This document shows positions 6,904-12,578 of a stretch of 12,578 nt of DNA, piece after piece. Source of the stretch: DATMER01 sp036266195 (GTDB lineage Bacteria > Acidobacteriota > Thermoanaerobaculia > Multivoradales > UBA5704). Made by a program: the position numbers and the translations under genes. The DNA lies in assembly GCA_036266195.1 (NCBI GenBank), contig DATANP010000318.1, positions 1-12,578 on the forward strand, written 5' to 3'. Position 1 is the stretch's first letter, and every line of letters begins with the position of its first letter. Below the pieces are notes generated by a model. That model did not search any database and was not told the origin of the DNA. It was given only the letters and a program-made list of their open reading frames with translations.

Positions 6904-7079
6904 TCCAACTCGCCAACTGCATGACCGGGATCTGAGTAGACGGCCAGATTCTTCGGCCTCGCCAGCGCCGAGTCCAACAGACCGGGGTCCCGGATCCCTT
7001 CCCCACCACCATGCTCCGCGATCTGGCGGCGATGGATGGCGTACACCACATCCGTGCGGACCCAGACCGGCTCTTTCAT
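6873..7079 (-). pseudogene. Death-on-curing (Doc/Fic) toxin, truncated
   Basis: The first 47 or so of 68 residues are clearly Doc-like: VWVRTDVVYAIHRRQIAEHGG, then EGIRDPGLLDSALARPKN (27-44). Doc toxins are about 125 aa and AMPylate or phosphorylate targets such as EF-Tu through an HPFxDGNKR-type loop. That loop is absent here; the reading frame ends in unrelated sequence (SDPGHAVGELDQRPP). In the two other minus-strand frames I also see no HPF or GNKR beyond the break. The truncation meets the 3' end of the convergent His-rich gene, so a deletion of roughly 200 bp at about 6900-6940 is the simplest explanation. The product cannot be an active toxin. Start 7079 lies 5 nt after the antitoxin stop, the usual coupled arrangement. 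Confidence 0.8.
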
Positions 7080-7084
7080 GCAGG

Positions 7085-7309
7085 CTATTCGGCGAGCTTT
7101 CGCAGTACGTCCCGGTCTTCCCTCATAACCCGCTCCGCGACCTCCATCTGGGCCGCAAGCTCCGGGTTGAAGGGGGTCAGCTCGATGCCGTTCGGCGTCT
7201 CGAGCACATAGAGCGTGTCTCCACGGTCAACCCGCAAGCGCTGAAGGATCTCCTTCGGCAGGACGACGCCCGTGGAGTTGCCGACGGTGGTGAGCTTCAA
7301 GGTTGTCAT
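7085..7309 (-). CDS. AbrB/MazE-like antitoxin of the Doc module
   Basis: This is a 74-aa protein beginning MTTLKLTTVGNSTGVVLPKE, the swapped-hairpin AbrB/MazE/SpoVT DNA-binding domain (residues 3-45). It contains NSTGVVLPKEILQRL and DTLYVLETPNGIELTP. The C-terminal tail (46-74), rich in Glu and Arg, is the part expected to wrap the toxin. ATG 7309 is chosen because GAGGAG (7317-7322 on the plus map) lies 7 nt upstream and because the upstream extension to 7429 is unlike the family. It precedes the toxin remnant, as in most AbrB-Doc modules. It should bind the palindrome over its own promoter. The antitoxin reading frame is intact although its toxin is broken, so any remaining role may be regulatory (inference). 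Confidence 0.88.
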   Translation of the reverse strand: MTTLKLTTVGNSTGVVLPKEILQRLRVDRGDTLYVLETPNGIELTPFNPELAAQMEVAERVMREDRDVLRKLAE

Positions 7310-7331
7310 GGCAGGGCTCCTCTCGAAGGAA

Positions 7332-7350
7332 ATTATAACAGCGGTTATAA
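7332..7350 (-). promoter_or_regulatory. Antitoxin promoter -10 within a perfect palindromic operator
   Basis: TTATAAC (7333-7339), a 4-bp spacer and GTTATAA (7344-7350) form a perfect inverted repeat. On the minus strand the inner arm supplies a consensus -10 TATAAT (plus-map 7332-7337). This places the transcription start near 7325, about 16 nt before ATG 7309. An antitoxin dimer bound here would block polymerase, the classical toxin-antitoxin autoregulation. No clear -35 is visible. Confidence 0.65.
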
Positions 7351-7529
7351 GCTCTCCAGCCTCTTTCGCTCTACCCTGGCCCGTGGCAGTCCGGTGGATG
7401 CTGTCGGGAGAAGAGCAGGGCGACGGCAACGTTACGGTCTGCCTCCGGAAGGAGCGGCATCCCGGACCGCGTCTCCATCCCGGCTTGCACGGCTACGGCT
7501 GGCGACGTCGGCTTCCTGATCGCGACGCA
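7351..7529. other. Intergenic stretch without a recognisable gene
   Basis: Between the antitoxin operator and the repeat array I find no ribosome site with a plausible coding start, no RNA gene and no transposase remnant. Open frames cross it on both strands but continue into the repeat array and are composed of repeat translation. I see nothing specific in it. Confidence 0.5.
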
Positions 7530-7925
7530 AGCTCCTTTGGCGCAACGTAAGGTGACCTTGCGCCAACGTAACCTCCTATGGCGCAATGTAGGCTTCTTTG
7601 GCGCAACGTCGAGATCCCTTGCGCCAACGCAACCTTCTTTGGCGCAAAGTCGGCTTCTTTGGTGCAAGGTAAGGTTACGTTGCGCCATAGAACCTTACGG
7701 CGCGGCAACGTCGCGCCACGTTGCGCCATAGAAGTTTACCTTGCGCCAAATAATGTTACATTGGCGCAAAGTGGACTGATATGGCGCAAGGCAAGGTTCT
7801 TTGGCGCAAAGTCACCTTCCATGGCGCAAAGTAAGCTTCCCTTGGCGCCGCGTAAGGTTGCGTTGCGCCAAAGGAGCTTGCATCCCCGCAATGTCGCGCC
7901 ACCTTGCGCCAAAGCAGGTTGCGTT
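7530..7925. repeat. Array of about 19 phased TTGGCGCAA dyad repeats, 20-21 bp apart
   Basis: The core TGGCGCAA or its complement TTGCGCCA starts at 7538, 7558, 7579, 7599, 7619, 7640, 7660, 7680, (7700), 7721, 7741, 7762, 7782, 7802, 7822, 7843, 7863, (7884) and 7904. Fifteen cores are exact. Those at 7660, 7843 and the bracketed slots are degenerate but in phase. Mean spacing is 20.3 bp. Orientation switches irregularly between strands. The best copies read CTTTG-GCG-CAAAG (near 7638-7650 and 7800-7812), which is a dyad around GCG. Linkers often read AAGGTT or AACCTT. The array lacks stop codons in several frames, which creates long spurious frames of MAQR/LRQR/WRNV type. It is not a CRISPR: there are no long unique spacers and orientation is mixed. 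Function unknown. Confidence 0.9.
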
Positions 7926-7936
7926 GAAGGCGCGCC

Positions 7937-7945
7937 TGCTAGAAT
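7937..7945 (+). promoter_or_regulatory. Candidate extended -10 promoter of the SIR2-STAND gene
   Basis: TGCTAGAAT is an extended -10, with TAGAAT matching TATAAT at 5 of 6 positions. It lies immediately after the repeat array. The expected start is near 7952, only about 2 nt before ATG 7954, so the mRNA may be leaderless. A poor -35, TTGCGT (7919-7924), lies 15 bp upstream within the last repeat unit. Confidence 0.45.
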
Positions 7946-7953
7946 TCCTTGGA

Positions 7954-10920
7954 ATGCCTTACAGCCCCGTGGATGACCTCCGGCAGGAGATTGCGAACGG
8001 CCACGTCCTGATTGTGGTCGGGACCGGCGTGTCCCTCGCGGCGACAGGCGAATCCGTCGCGTCCTGGCAAGGACTTCTCAAGAACGGCGTCGAGCGCTGC
8101 GAAGGGCTCCGCCGCCTGCCCGCCTCCAAGGCCGAGAATCTCCGGGCAGACATCGACTCAGGCAGCCTGGACCGCCTCCTCGACGCGGCCACTGAGGTCC
8201 GCAAGGCGCTCAGCGATCCTGACGAAAGCGAGGTCAGGATCTGGCTCCGCGACACGGTCGGCAGACTCAGGGCCAGGAATCGAGAGGTGCTCGAGGCCAT
8301 CCAGGACCTCGGCCTCCCGATTGCCACGACAAACTACGACGACCTCCTCGAACAGGTGACCGGCTGGCGGTCCGTGACTTGGTTGGACGGAGACCGCGCG
8401 ATTCAGGCCAGTCAGGGGAAGGAAGAGGCCATCCTCCATCTCCACGGCCACTGGGCAGAGTTGGACTCCGTGATCCTGGACCGAGAGTCGTACGAACGTA
8501 TCCGCCGGCACGACCTCACCCAGACGATCCTCCGCGGCGCAAGGACGTTCAAGACCTTGCTCTTCGTCGGTTGTGGCGATGGACTCTCTGATCCGAACTT
8601 CGGAGCGCTTCTGGAATGGGCCCGCGAAGTTTTCCGTGGTATGGAGGGCCGGCACTACCGGCTGTGCCGAGAGAGCGAGATCGACACGCTGGAAAAGCAG
8701 CACCGGGAGGATCACATCCTTCCTATCTCCTACGGTCCGGAGTACGGAGATCTGGCCGGATACTTGGGGGCGCTCGTCACCAAGGCAACGAAGCCAGCCG
8801 ACCGGCCCCGTCTTCCGGGCCGACCTCCCAGGTGCTTCGGTCGAGAGGACGAGGTTCGCGATCTCGTCGAATCTTTGTTGCTCCCTTCTCCGCGTCCGGT
8901 TCCAATCTTGGGGCCGCCAGGTGTCGGCAAGACGACGATTTCGCTGGAGGCGATCCACGATCCGAAGGTGAAAGCTCGGTTTAGAGATCGGCGCTTCTTC
9001 GTCCGGTGTGACGGCGCGAAGAGCAAGGACGCCCTTGTGACAGAGATCGCTCTGACTCTTGGCCTCGAATCCGGCCCCGACCTGGAACGCCGGCTCTTCC
9101 AGGTACTGGAGAACAGTCTGGCCGTCCTCCTCCTGGACAATGCCGAAACACCCTGGCATGCGGACACGATGGCAGTGGAAGGATTGCTAACGGAGTTGAG
9201 CATGATTACAGGGGTTGTGCTTGTAGCCTCGATCCGGGGAGACGAGAGGCCTTTCGGTCCGCGATGGAGGGAGGCGATCCGGGTTGGACCCTTCGGACTG
9301 CCTGCTGCCCGCAAGACCTTCGTGGATATCGCGGGATTGCGGTTCCAGGAATATCCCGACGTGGACCGTCTTCTCGAAGCCGTCGAGCGGCTCCCCATCG
9401 CGGTCTCTCTGTTGGCTCATCAGGCCGAAGGCCAGCCTCTTGGCTCCCTCTGGAAACGCTGGCAGGACAAACGGACCGCGCTGCTGAAGAATGCGGATGG
9501 GAAGGAGCGGCGGAACAACTTCGAGGTCTCGCTGGACTTCTCGCTCGACAGCCCCCGGATGACCAAAGGGGCCAAGCGGCTCCTTTCCGTGCTCGCACTG
9601 CTTCCGGATGGCGTCGCGCATCAGGATCTCGCGGCTCTCCTTCCGGGAGAGGCTGGTGAGGCTGCGGCAGTTCTGAGAAAGATGGGACTGGCCTTTGACC
9701 AGGGGAACCGGCTGAGAGTCCTGGTGCCGATCCGGGAGTATGTCAGGCGCCAGCGTCCACCCAAGGATAAGGATCTGGCTCGCACGGTTGACCACTATCT
9801 GAAGCTCGCGCGCAAAGGCGATGAAGTCGGAAGAAAGGGAGGCGCGGAGGCCGTGGGGCAGCTCGTTCAGGAGCTTGGCAATCTGAATTCAATGATCTTG
9901 AAGGGGTTGAAGCACAGTGACCCGGATGCGGCGATCCTGGCGGCTGTGGATCTCGGCGAATTGCTACGCTTCGCAGGATGGGGCTCTCAGGGGCCTCTCG
10001 AACGAGCACTAAGGACCGCGAGGACAGCAGGGAAGCAGAAGTTGGAGGCCAACTGCATCCAGAGACTGGGTGACATCGCTCTTGCCCTGTCGGATTACGA
10101 CGCGGCCCGCGCTCGATACGAAGAGGCCTTGCCTCTCTTCAGCAATGTCGGCTCCGTGCTGGGAAAGGCCAACTGCATCCAGAGCCTGGGCAACATCGCG
10201 CTTCGCCGGTCGGATTACGACGCGGCCCGCGCTTGCTACGAAGCGGCCTTGCCTCTCTTCAGAAACGTCGGCGACATCCAAGGAGAGGCCAACTGCATCC
10301 AGAGCCTGGGCGACATCGCGCTTGACCGGTTGGATCACGACGCGGCCCGCGCTTGCTACGAAGAGGCCTTGCCTCTTTTCAGAAATGTTGGCTCCGTGCT
10401 GGGAGAGGCCAACTGCATCCTGAGACTGGGCGACATTACGCTTGCCCTGTCGGATTACGACGCAGCCCGCGCTCGATACGAAGAGGCTTTGCCTCTCTTC
10501 AGAGACGTCGGCGACGTCCAGGGAGAGGCCAACTGCATCCACAGCCTGGGCAACATCGCGCTTGACCGGTTGGATCACGACGCGGCCCGCGCTTGCTACG
10601 AAGAGGCTTTGCCTCTCTTCAGAGATGTCGGCTCCGTGCTGGGAGAGGCCAACTGCATCCAGAGACTAGGCGACATCGCGTTTGACCGGTCAGATCACGA
10701 CGCGGCCCACGCGAGGTTTCGCGAGGCCCTTGGCCTGTTTGAGAGGATCCTGGATCCCTACTCAATCGGCGCCGCTTACCTTCGGCTAGCGAGAAGCGAA
10801 CCTGTTGGTTCCTCGGAGAGGCGGAATCATGCCAGGGCTGCCCGGGATGCGTGGTTGAGCATCAAGAGACCGGATCTGGTTGAGGTGTGGCTGAAGGAAT
10901 TTGGCGAGGATTTTGAGTAA
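7954..10920 (+). CDS. SIR2-STAND NTPase-TPR defence-type protein
   Basis: This is a 988-aa cytoplasmic protein in three parts. Residues 1-275 are a SIR2-like NADase domain: VVGTGVS (21-27), TTNYDD (125-130), LHLHGHW with the probable catalytic His164, and GCGDGLSDPN (206-215). Residues 290-600 are a STAND/NB-ARC-like NTPase: FGRE (295-298), Walker A GPPGVGKTT (320-328), Walker B VLLLDN (391-396), a GLPLA-like RLPIAVSLLA (479-488), then a winged-helix region. Residues 699-938 are six 40-residue TPR repeats. Known SIR2-STAND proteins deplete NAD after sensing phage, so a defence role is likely by architecture but unproven here. ATG 7954 is chosen because SIR2 homology starts right after it; the frame open back to 7801 is repeat-array translation. 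No Shine-Dalgarno is visible. Neighbours do not form an operon with it. Confidence 0.88.
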   Translation: MPYSPVDDLRQEIANGHVLIVVGTGVSLAATGESVASWQGLLKNGVERCEGLRRLPASKAENLRADIDSGSLDRLLDAATEVRKALSDPDESEVRIWLRDTVGRLRARNREVLEAIQDLGLPIATTNYDDLLEQVTGWRSVTWLDGDRAIQASQGKEEAILHLHGHWAELDSVILDRESYERIRRHDLTQTILRGARTFKTLLFVGCGDGLSDPNFGALLEWAREVFRGMEGRHYRLCRESEIDTLEKQHREDHILPISYGPEYGDLAGYLGALVTKATKPADRPRLPGRPPRCFGREDEVRDLVESLLLPSPRPVPILGPPGVGKTTISLEAIHDPKVKARFRDRRFFVRCDGAKSKDALVTEIALTLGLESGPDLERRLFQVLENSLAVLLLDNAETPWHADTMAVEGLLTELSMITGVVLVASIRGDERPFGPRWREAIRVGPFGLPAARKTFVDIAGLRFQEYPDVDRLLEAVERLPIAVSLLAHQAEGQPLGSLWKRWQDKRTALLKNADGKERRNNFEVSLDFSLDSPRMTKGAKRLLSVLALLPDGVAHQDLAALLPGEAGEAAAVLRKMGLAFDQGNRLRVLVPIREYVRRQRPPKDKDLARTVDHYLKLARKGDEVGRKGGAEAVGQLVQELGNLNSMILKGLKHSDPDAAILAAVDLGELLRFAGWGSQGPLERALRTARTAGKQKLEANCIQRLGDIALALSDYDAARARYEEALPLFSNVGSVLGKANCIQSLGNIALRRSDYDAARACYEAALPLFRNVGDIQGEANCIQSLGDIALDRLDHDAARACYEEALPLFRNVGSVLGEANCILRLGDITLALSDYDAARARYEEALPLFRDVGDVQGEANCIHSLGNIALDRLDHDAARACYEEALPLFRDVGSVLGEANCIQRLGDIAFDRSDHDAAHARFREALGLFERILDPYSIGAAYLRLARSEPVGSSERRNHARAARDAWLSIKRPDLVEVWLKEFGEDFE
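10048..10767 (+). repeat. Six in-frame 120-bp tandem repeats encoding TPR units
   Basis: Units start at 10048, 10168, 10288, 10408, 10528 and 10648, each beginning with the codons for A-N-C-I and exactly 120 bp long. The sixth diverges after about 10735. By hand count, units 3 and 5 differ at 6 of 120 bases. Units 1 and 4 differ at about 7 of the first 96 and then switch linker. The linker alternates GSVLG / GD(I/V)QG along units 1-5, which suggests block duplication rather than single-unit slippage. Confidence 0.95.
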
Positions 10921-10930
10921 CCCCCCCTGA

Positions 10931-10956
10931 CCCTCCCCCGCTGACGCGGGAGAGGG
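10931..10956. terminator. Hairpin just after the SIR2-STAND stop
   Basis: CCCTCCCCCGC (10931-10941) pairs with GCGGGAGAGGG (10946-10956) with one mismatch and loop TGAC, starting 11 nt after the stop. There is no U-tract. Similar CCCTC..GAGGG hairpins are common dispersed elements in GC-rich genomes, so it may be a repeat rather than a dedicated terminator. Confidence 0.4.
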
Positions 10957-10980
10957 CGTCCCCGCCCACTCCTGGTTTGT

Positions 10981-11026
10981 GCCGGCGGGACGCCGGCGCT
11001 CCCAGTGGGCAGGCTCGCGCCTGCCC
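10981..11026. repeat. Twin REP-like hairpins between convergent genes
   Basis: The first hairpin is GCCGGCG / CGCCGGC (10981-10987 / 10991-10997, loop GGA). The second is GGGCAGGC / GCCTGCCC (11007-11014 / 11019-11026, loop TCGC). The pair lies 11 nt outside the stop of the DUF5916 gene and may end transcription from both sides. It has the look of a dispersed palindromic element, but only one copy is in this window. Confidence 0.5.
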
Positions 11027-11037
11027 GTAATTCACGA

Positions 11038-12578
11038 TCAGTACAGCAGCGCGTACCCGACCTTCAGGAAGAACGTGCGATCGGTCTGCGTGAGATCGAC
11101 GTTCTGGAAGCCTAGGCGCGAATCGGTGTAGCCGGCGAAGAGCACGGTCTGGGGGTTCAGCTTGTAGGAGAAGAGGAACTGCCCGAAGAGGTCCTCCTGC
11201 TTCGGACGCACCGTGCGGAAATAGAGCTCCGGATTGCGCTTCAGATCCTGGTACTGGACGATCGCTCGCACGAAAGTCCTCACGTTGAACTGATAGATCA
11301 CCTTCGCCTGCGTCAGGTTGACCTTGAAGAGCTGGCCGCCCTTGAGATCCAGCGTCTTCTCGACGTCGAGCGTCTGATAGTAGTGATCGAGCTGGAGGCT
11401 CAGGTTGCGGCCCCGGATCTGCACTCCGGGGATCAGATACACCAGGTCGCCCAGGCGGGTGTTCGCGAAGTCGATCTGGTCGCCGAGCTGGCCCTGGAGG
11501 CGGAGGCGGAGGCTGCCGCTCGGGTTGATCTGGAAAAAGAAGGTCTGCTGATTCAGATCGAACGTCTCGCCGTTGTAGTAGGTCTTCGCCCTGTCCACGT
11601 AGAGTTCGACCTGCGACTGCAGCGGGCCGGCCAGCGTGCCGAAGACCTCGGCGAGCTGGTCGGTCAACCGGCCGGTGTGGTCCTCGGTGCGAAACCCTTT
11701 CGCTCCGACGCTCATGCGGGCGTACCAGTCCTCCTTGCCGCCGTAGATGAAGCGCTCGCCCTGCGCCGTCGCGGTCTTCACGTCGACGCGCGGGATGAAG
11801 CCGCTGTCGGCGCGGAAACGCGGGTCCAGGTCCTGGTAGGAGACGTAGCCTTTCCACAGTTTTGCGAAGTGATCGTACTGGACGTGGAAGGCGTCGCCGT
11901 CGAAGGCATCGATCTCCTGGCCGAAATTCTGCGCCAACTGCCGCGGGTAGAGGGTGTCCGAGCTCAGATACTGGACGCGGACGGTGTCCGACGGCGTGAA
12001 GCGGAAGAAGCCGTCCAGGCCGGCGACGCGGTTGTGGTAGTCGTCGCCCTCGCGGCCGGTATAGAGCACGCCGAGGGTCGAGTACTGGCCGATGTCGCGG
12101 CGGTAGCGCACCACGCCGCTCGTGATCGACTGATCCAGCGAGGTGGTGGCCGAGCCCTGGTTGCCGGGAATCACGAGGTTGTTGATGTCGTCGTCCGCCA
12201 GGAACACGCCGAGCGCGTTCTTGCCTTCCTTGGTGTTGACCTTCACGCCCCAGTCCGGATCGGCCACGGTGCGGGTGAACACGGCCTGGAGAGGGGTGAG
12301 ATACAGGTCGGCACCTTCGAGGAAGAACGGCCTCTTCTCGGGATAGAACAGGGCGAAGCGGGTGTTGACCTCGAGCTGGGCGGAGTCGGTCTCGACCTGC
12401 GAGAAGTCGGGGTTGATGGTGGCGCTCAGGTTGGTGTTCGGGGTGATGCCCCAGCGTGCGGTGAAGCCGGGATCGACGTCCTCGTCGCCCTTCTCCAGGC
12501 CGCCGTTCGGGAAGCTGTCGATGACGTCGGTGCGCGAGGCGGTGACGGTCGGCTGCAGCTCCAGGTTGCGGCCGGGGG
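11038..12578 (-). CDS. DUF5916 outer-membrane protein, C-terminal part (partial)
   Basis: The frame is open from the window edge (12578) to a TGA at 11038-11040, about 512 residues; the N-terminus lies outside. A GTG at 12282 is not a real start, because conserved sequence continues upstream of it: ATINPDFSQVE, then FYPEKRPFFLEG (near 12348-12313), the hallmark of the DUF5916 family. The DPDWGVK segment follows. The rest is a series of alternating amphipathic strands (for example GRNLSLQLDHYYQTLD) ending in a terminal aromatic strand, VGYALLY, as in outer-membrane beta barrels. Family members usually carry an N-terminal carbohydrate-binding-like domain before this barrel, which would place it upstream of the window. 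Function is unknown. It converges with the SIR2-STAND gene and shows the ordinary GC-rich codon use of the flanking genes. Confidence 0.88.
   Translation of the reverse strand, partial: PGRNLELQPTVTASRTDVIDSFPNGGLEKGDEDVDPGFTARWGITPNTNLSATINPDFSQVETDSAQLEVNTRFALFYPEKRPFFLEGADLYLTPLQAVFTRTVADPDWGVKVNTKEGKNALGVFLADDDINNLVIPGNQGSATTSLDQSITSGVVRYRRDIGQYSTLGVLYTGREGDDYHNRVAGLDGFFRFTPSDTVRVQYLSSDTLYPRQLAQNFGQEIDAFDGDAFHVQYDHFAKLWKGYVSYQDLDPRFRADSGFIPRVDVKTATAQGERFIYGGKEDWYARMSVGAKGFRTEDHTGRLTDQLAEVFGTLAGPLQSQVELYVDRAKTYYNGETFDLNQQTFFFQINPSGSLRLRLQGQLGDQIDFANTRLGDLVYLIPGVQIRGRNLSLQLDHYYQTLDVEKTLDLKGGQLFKVNLTQAKVIYQFNVRTFVRAIVQYQDLKRNPELYFRTVRPKQEDLFGQFLFSYKLNPQTVLFAGYTDSRLGFQNVDLTQTDRTFFLKVGYALLY

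Noticed and set aside
7310..7429. 40-residue upstream extension of the antitoxin
   Set aside because: It reads through the palindromic operator and promoter. The AbrB-like fold begins at the ATG at 7309, which has GAGGAG before it.
7530..7925. CRISPR array
   Set aside because: Spacing is 20-21 bp including the core, the orientation is mixed, there are no unique spacers of 30 bp or more, and no cas genes are present.
7801..7953. Upstream extension of the SIR2-STAND protein (MAQSHLPW start)
   Set aside because: These 51 codons are translated repeat array, and SIR2 homology begins only after ATG 7954.
7371..7976. Open frames of 64-132 aa on both strands across the array (MAQR, LRQR, WRNV patterns)
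   Set aside because: They arise because the repeat unit lacks stops in several frames. The 20/21-bp period shifts the frame between units, so no constant peptide repeat is encoded.
10009..10578. Minus-strand repeat protein of 189 aa
   Set aside because: It is the antisense reading of the TPR repeats and has no ribosome site.
12280..12282. GTG 12282 as start of the outer-membrane protein
   Set aside because: Conserved DUF5916 sequence (NPDFSQVE, PEKRPFFLEG) continues in frame upstream to the window edge.

Overview
The window is GC-rich and tightly packed, and looks like a chromosomal segment of a Gram-negative bacterium. Signs of an outer membrane and periplasm include a DUF5916-type outer-membrane protein, a periplasmic phosphate-binding-like protein, signal peptides and a YbhFSR-type exporter. 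DUF5916 proteins, small Cys-rich secreted proteins and TGCTAGA(A/C)T-type -10 elements would fit Acidobacteriota or a neighbouring phylum. This placement is an inference, with no rRNA or marker gene to support it.

Layout. (1) Positions 1-3251, + strand: the end of one ABC ATPase, a second complete ABC ATPase and two ABC-2 permeases, all joined by start/stop overlaps. This is a YbhF-S-R type exporter with YbhF split into two genes. (2) 3303-3680, +: a small secreted acidic four-cysteine protein with its own promoter and ribosome binding site, followed by a GC hairpin shared with the convergent gene. (3) 3730-6306, -: a two-gene operon of a periplasmic phosphate-binding-like protein and a membrane GGDEF-EAL c-di-GMP enzyme, preceded by a near-consensus sigma-54 -24/-12 element. 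(4) 6397-6903, +: a sigma-70-like promoter, a strong intrinsic-terminator-like hairpin in the leader, then a small His-rich conserved protein. (5) 6873-7350, -: a type II toxin-antitoxin remnant with an intact AbrB/MazE-like antitoxin, a perfect palindrome over its -10, and a Doc toxin cut off before its catalytic motif. (6) 7530-7925: a non-coding array of about 19 short dyad sites phased every 20-21 bp, in both orientations. (7) 7954-10920, +: a large SIR2-STAND-TPR protein of the kind used in NAD-depleting antiphage defence. Its sensor region is built from six 120-bp tandem repeats. (8) 10921-11037: two or three hairpins between convergent genes. (9) 11038-12578, -: the C-terminal part of a DUF5916 protein, running off the window.

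The most unusual part is 6870-10920, an accessory island inside otherwise ordinary genes. It combines a decayed toxin-antitoxin locus, an array of helically phased dyads, an extended -10 promoter that appears to make a leaderless transcript, and the SIR2-STAND gene with a recently expanded repeat sensor. Whether the array controls the defence gene, is a protein-binding tract of another kind, or is only an expanded repeat cannot be decided from the sequence alone.
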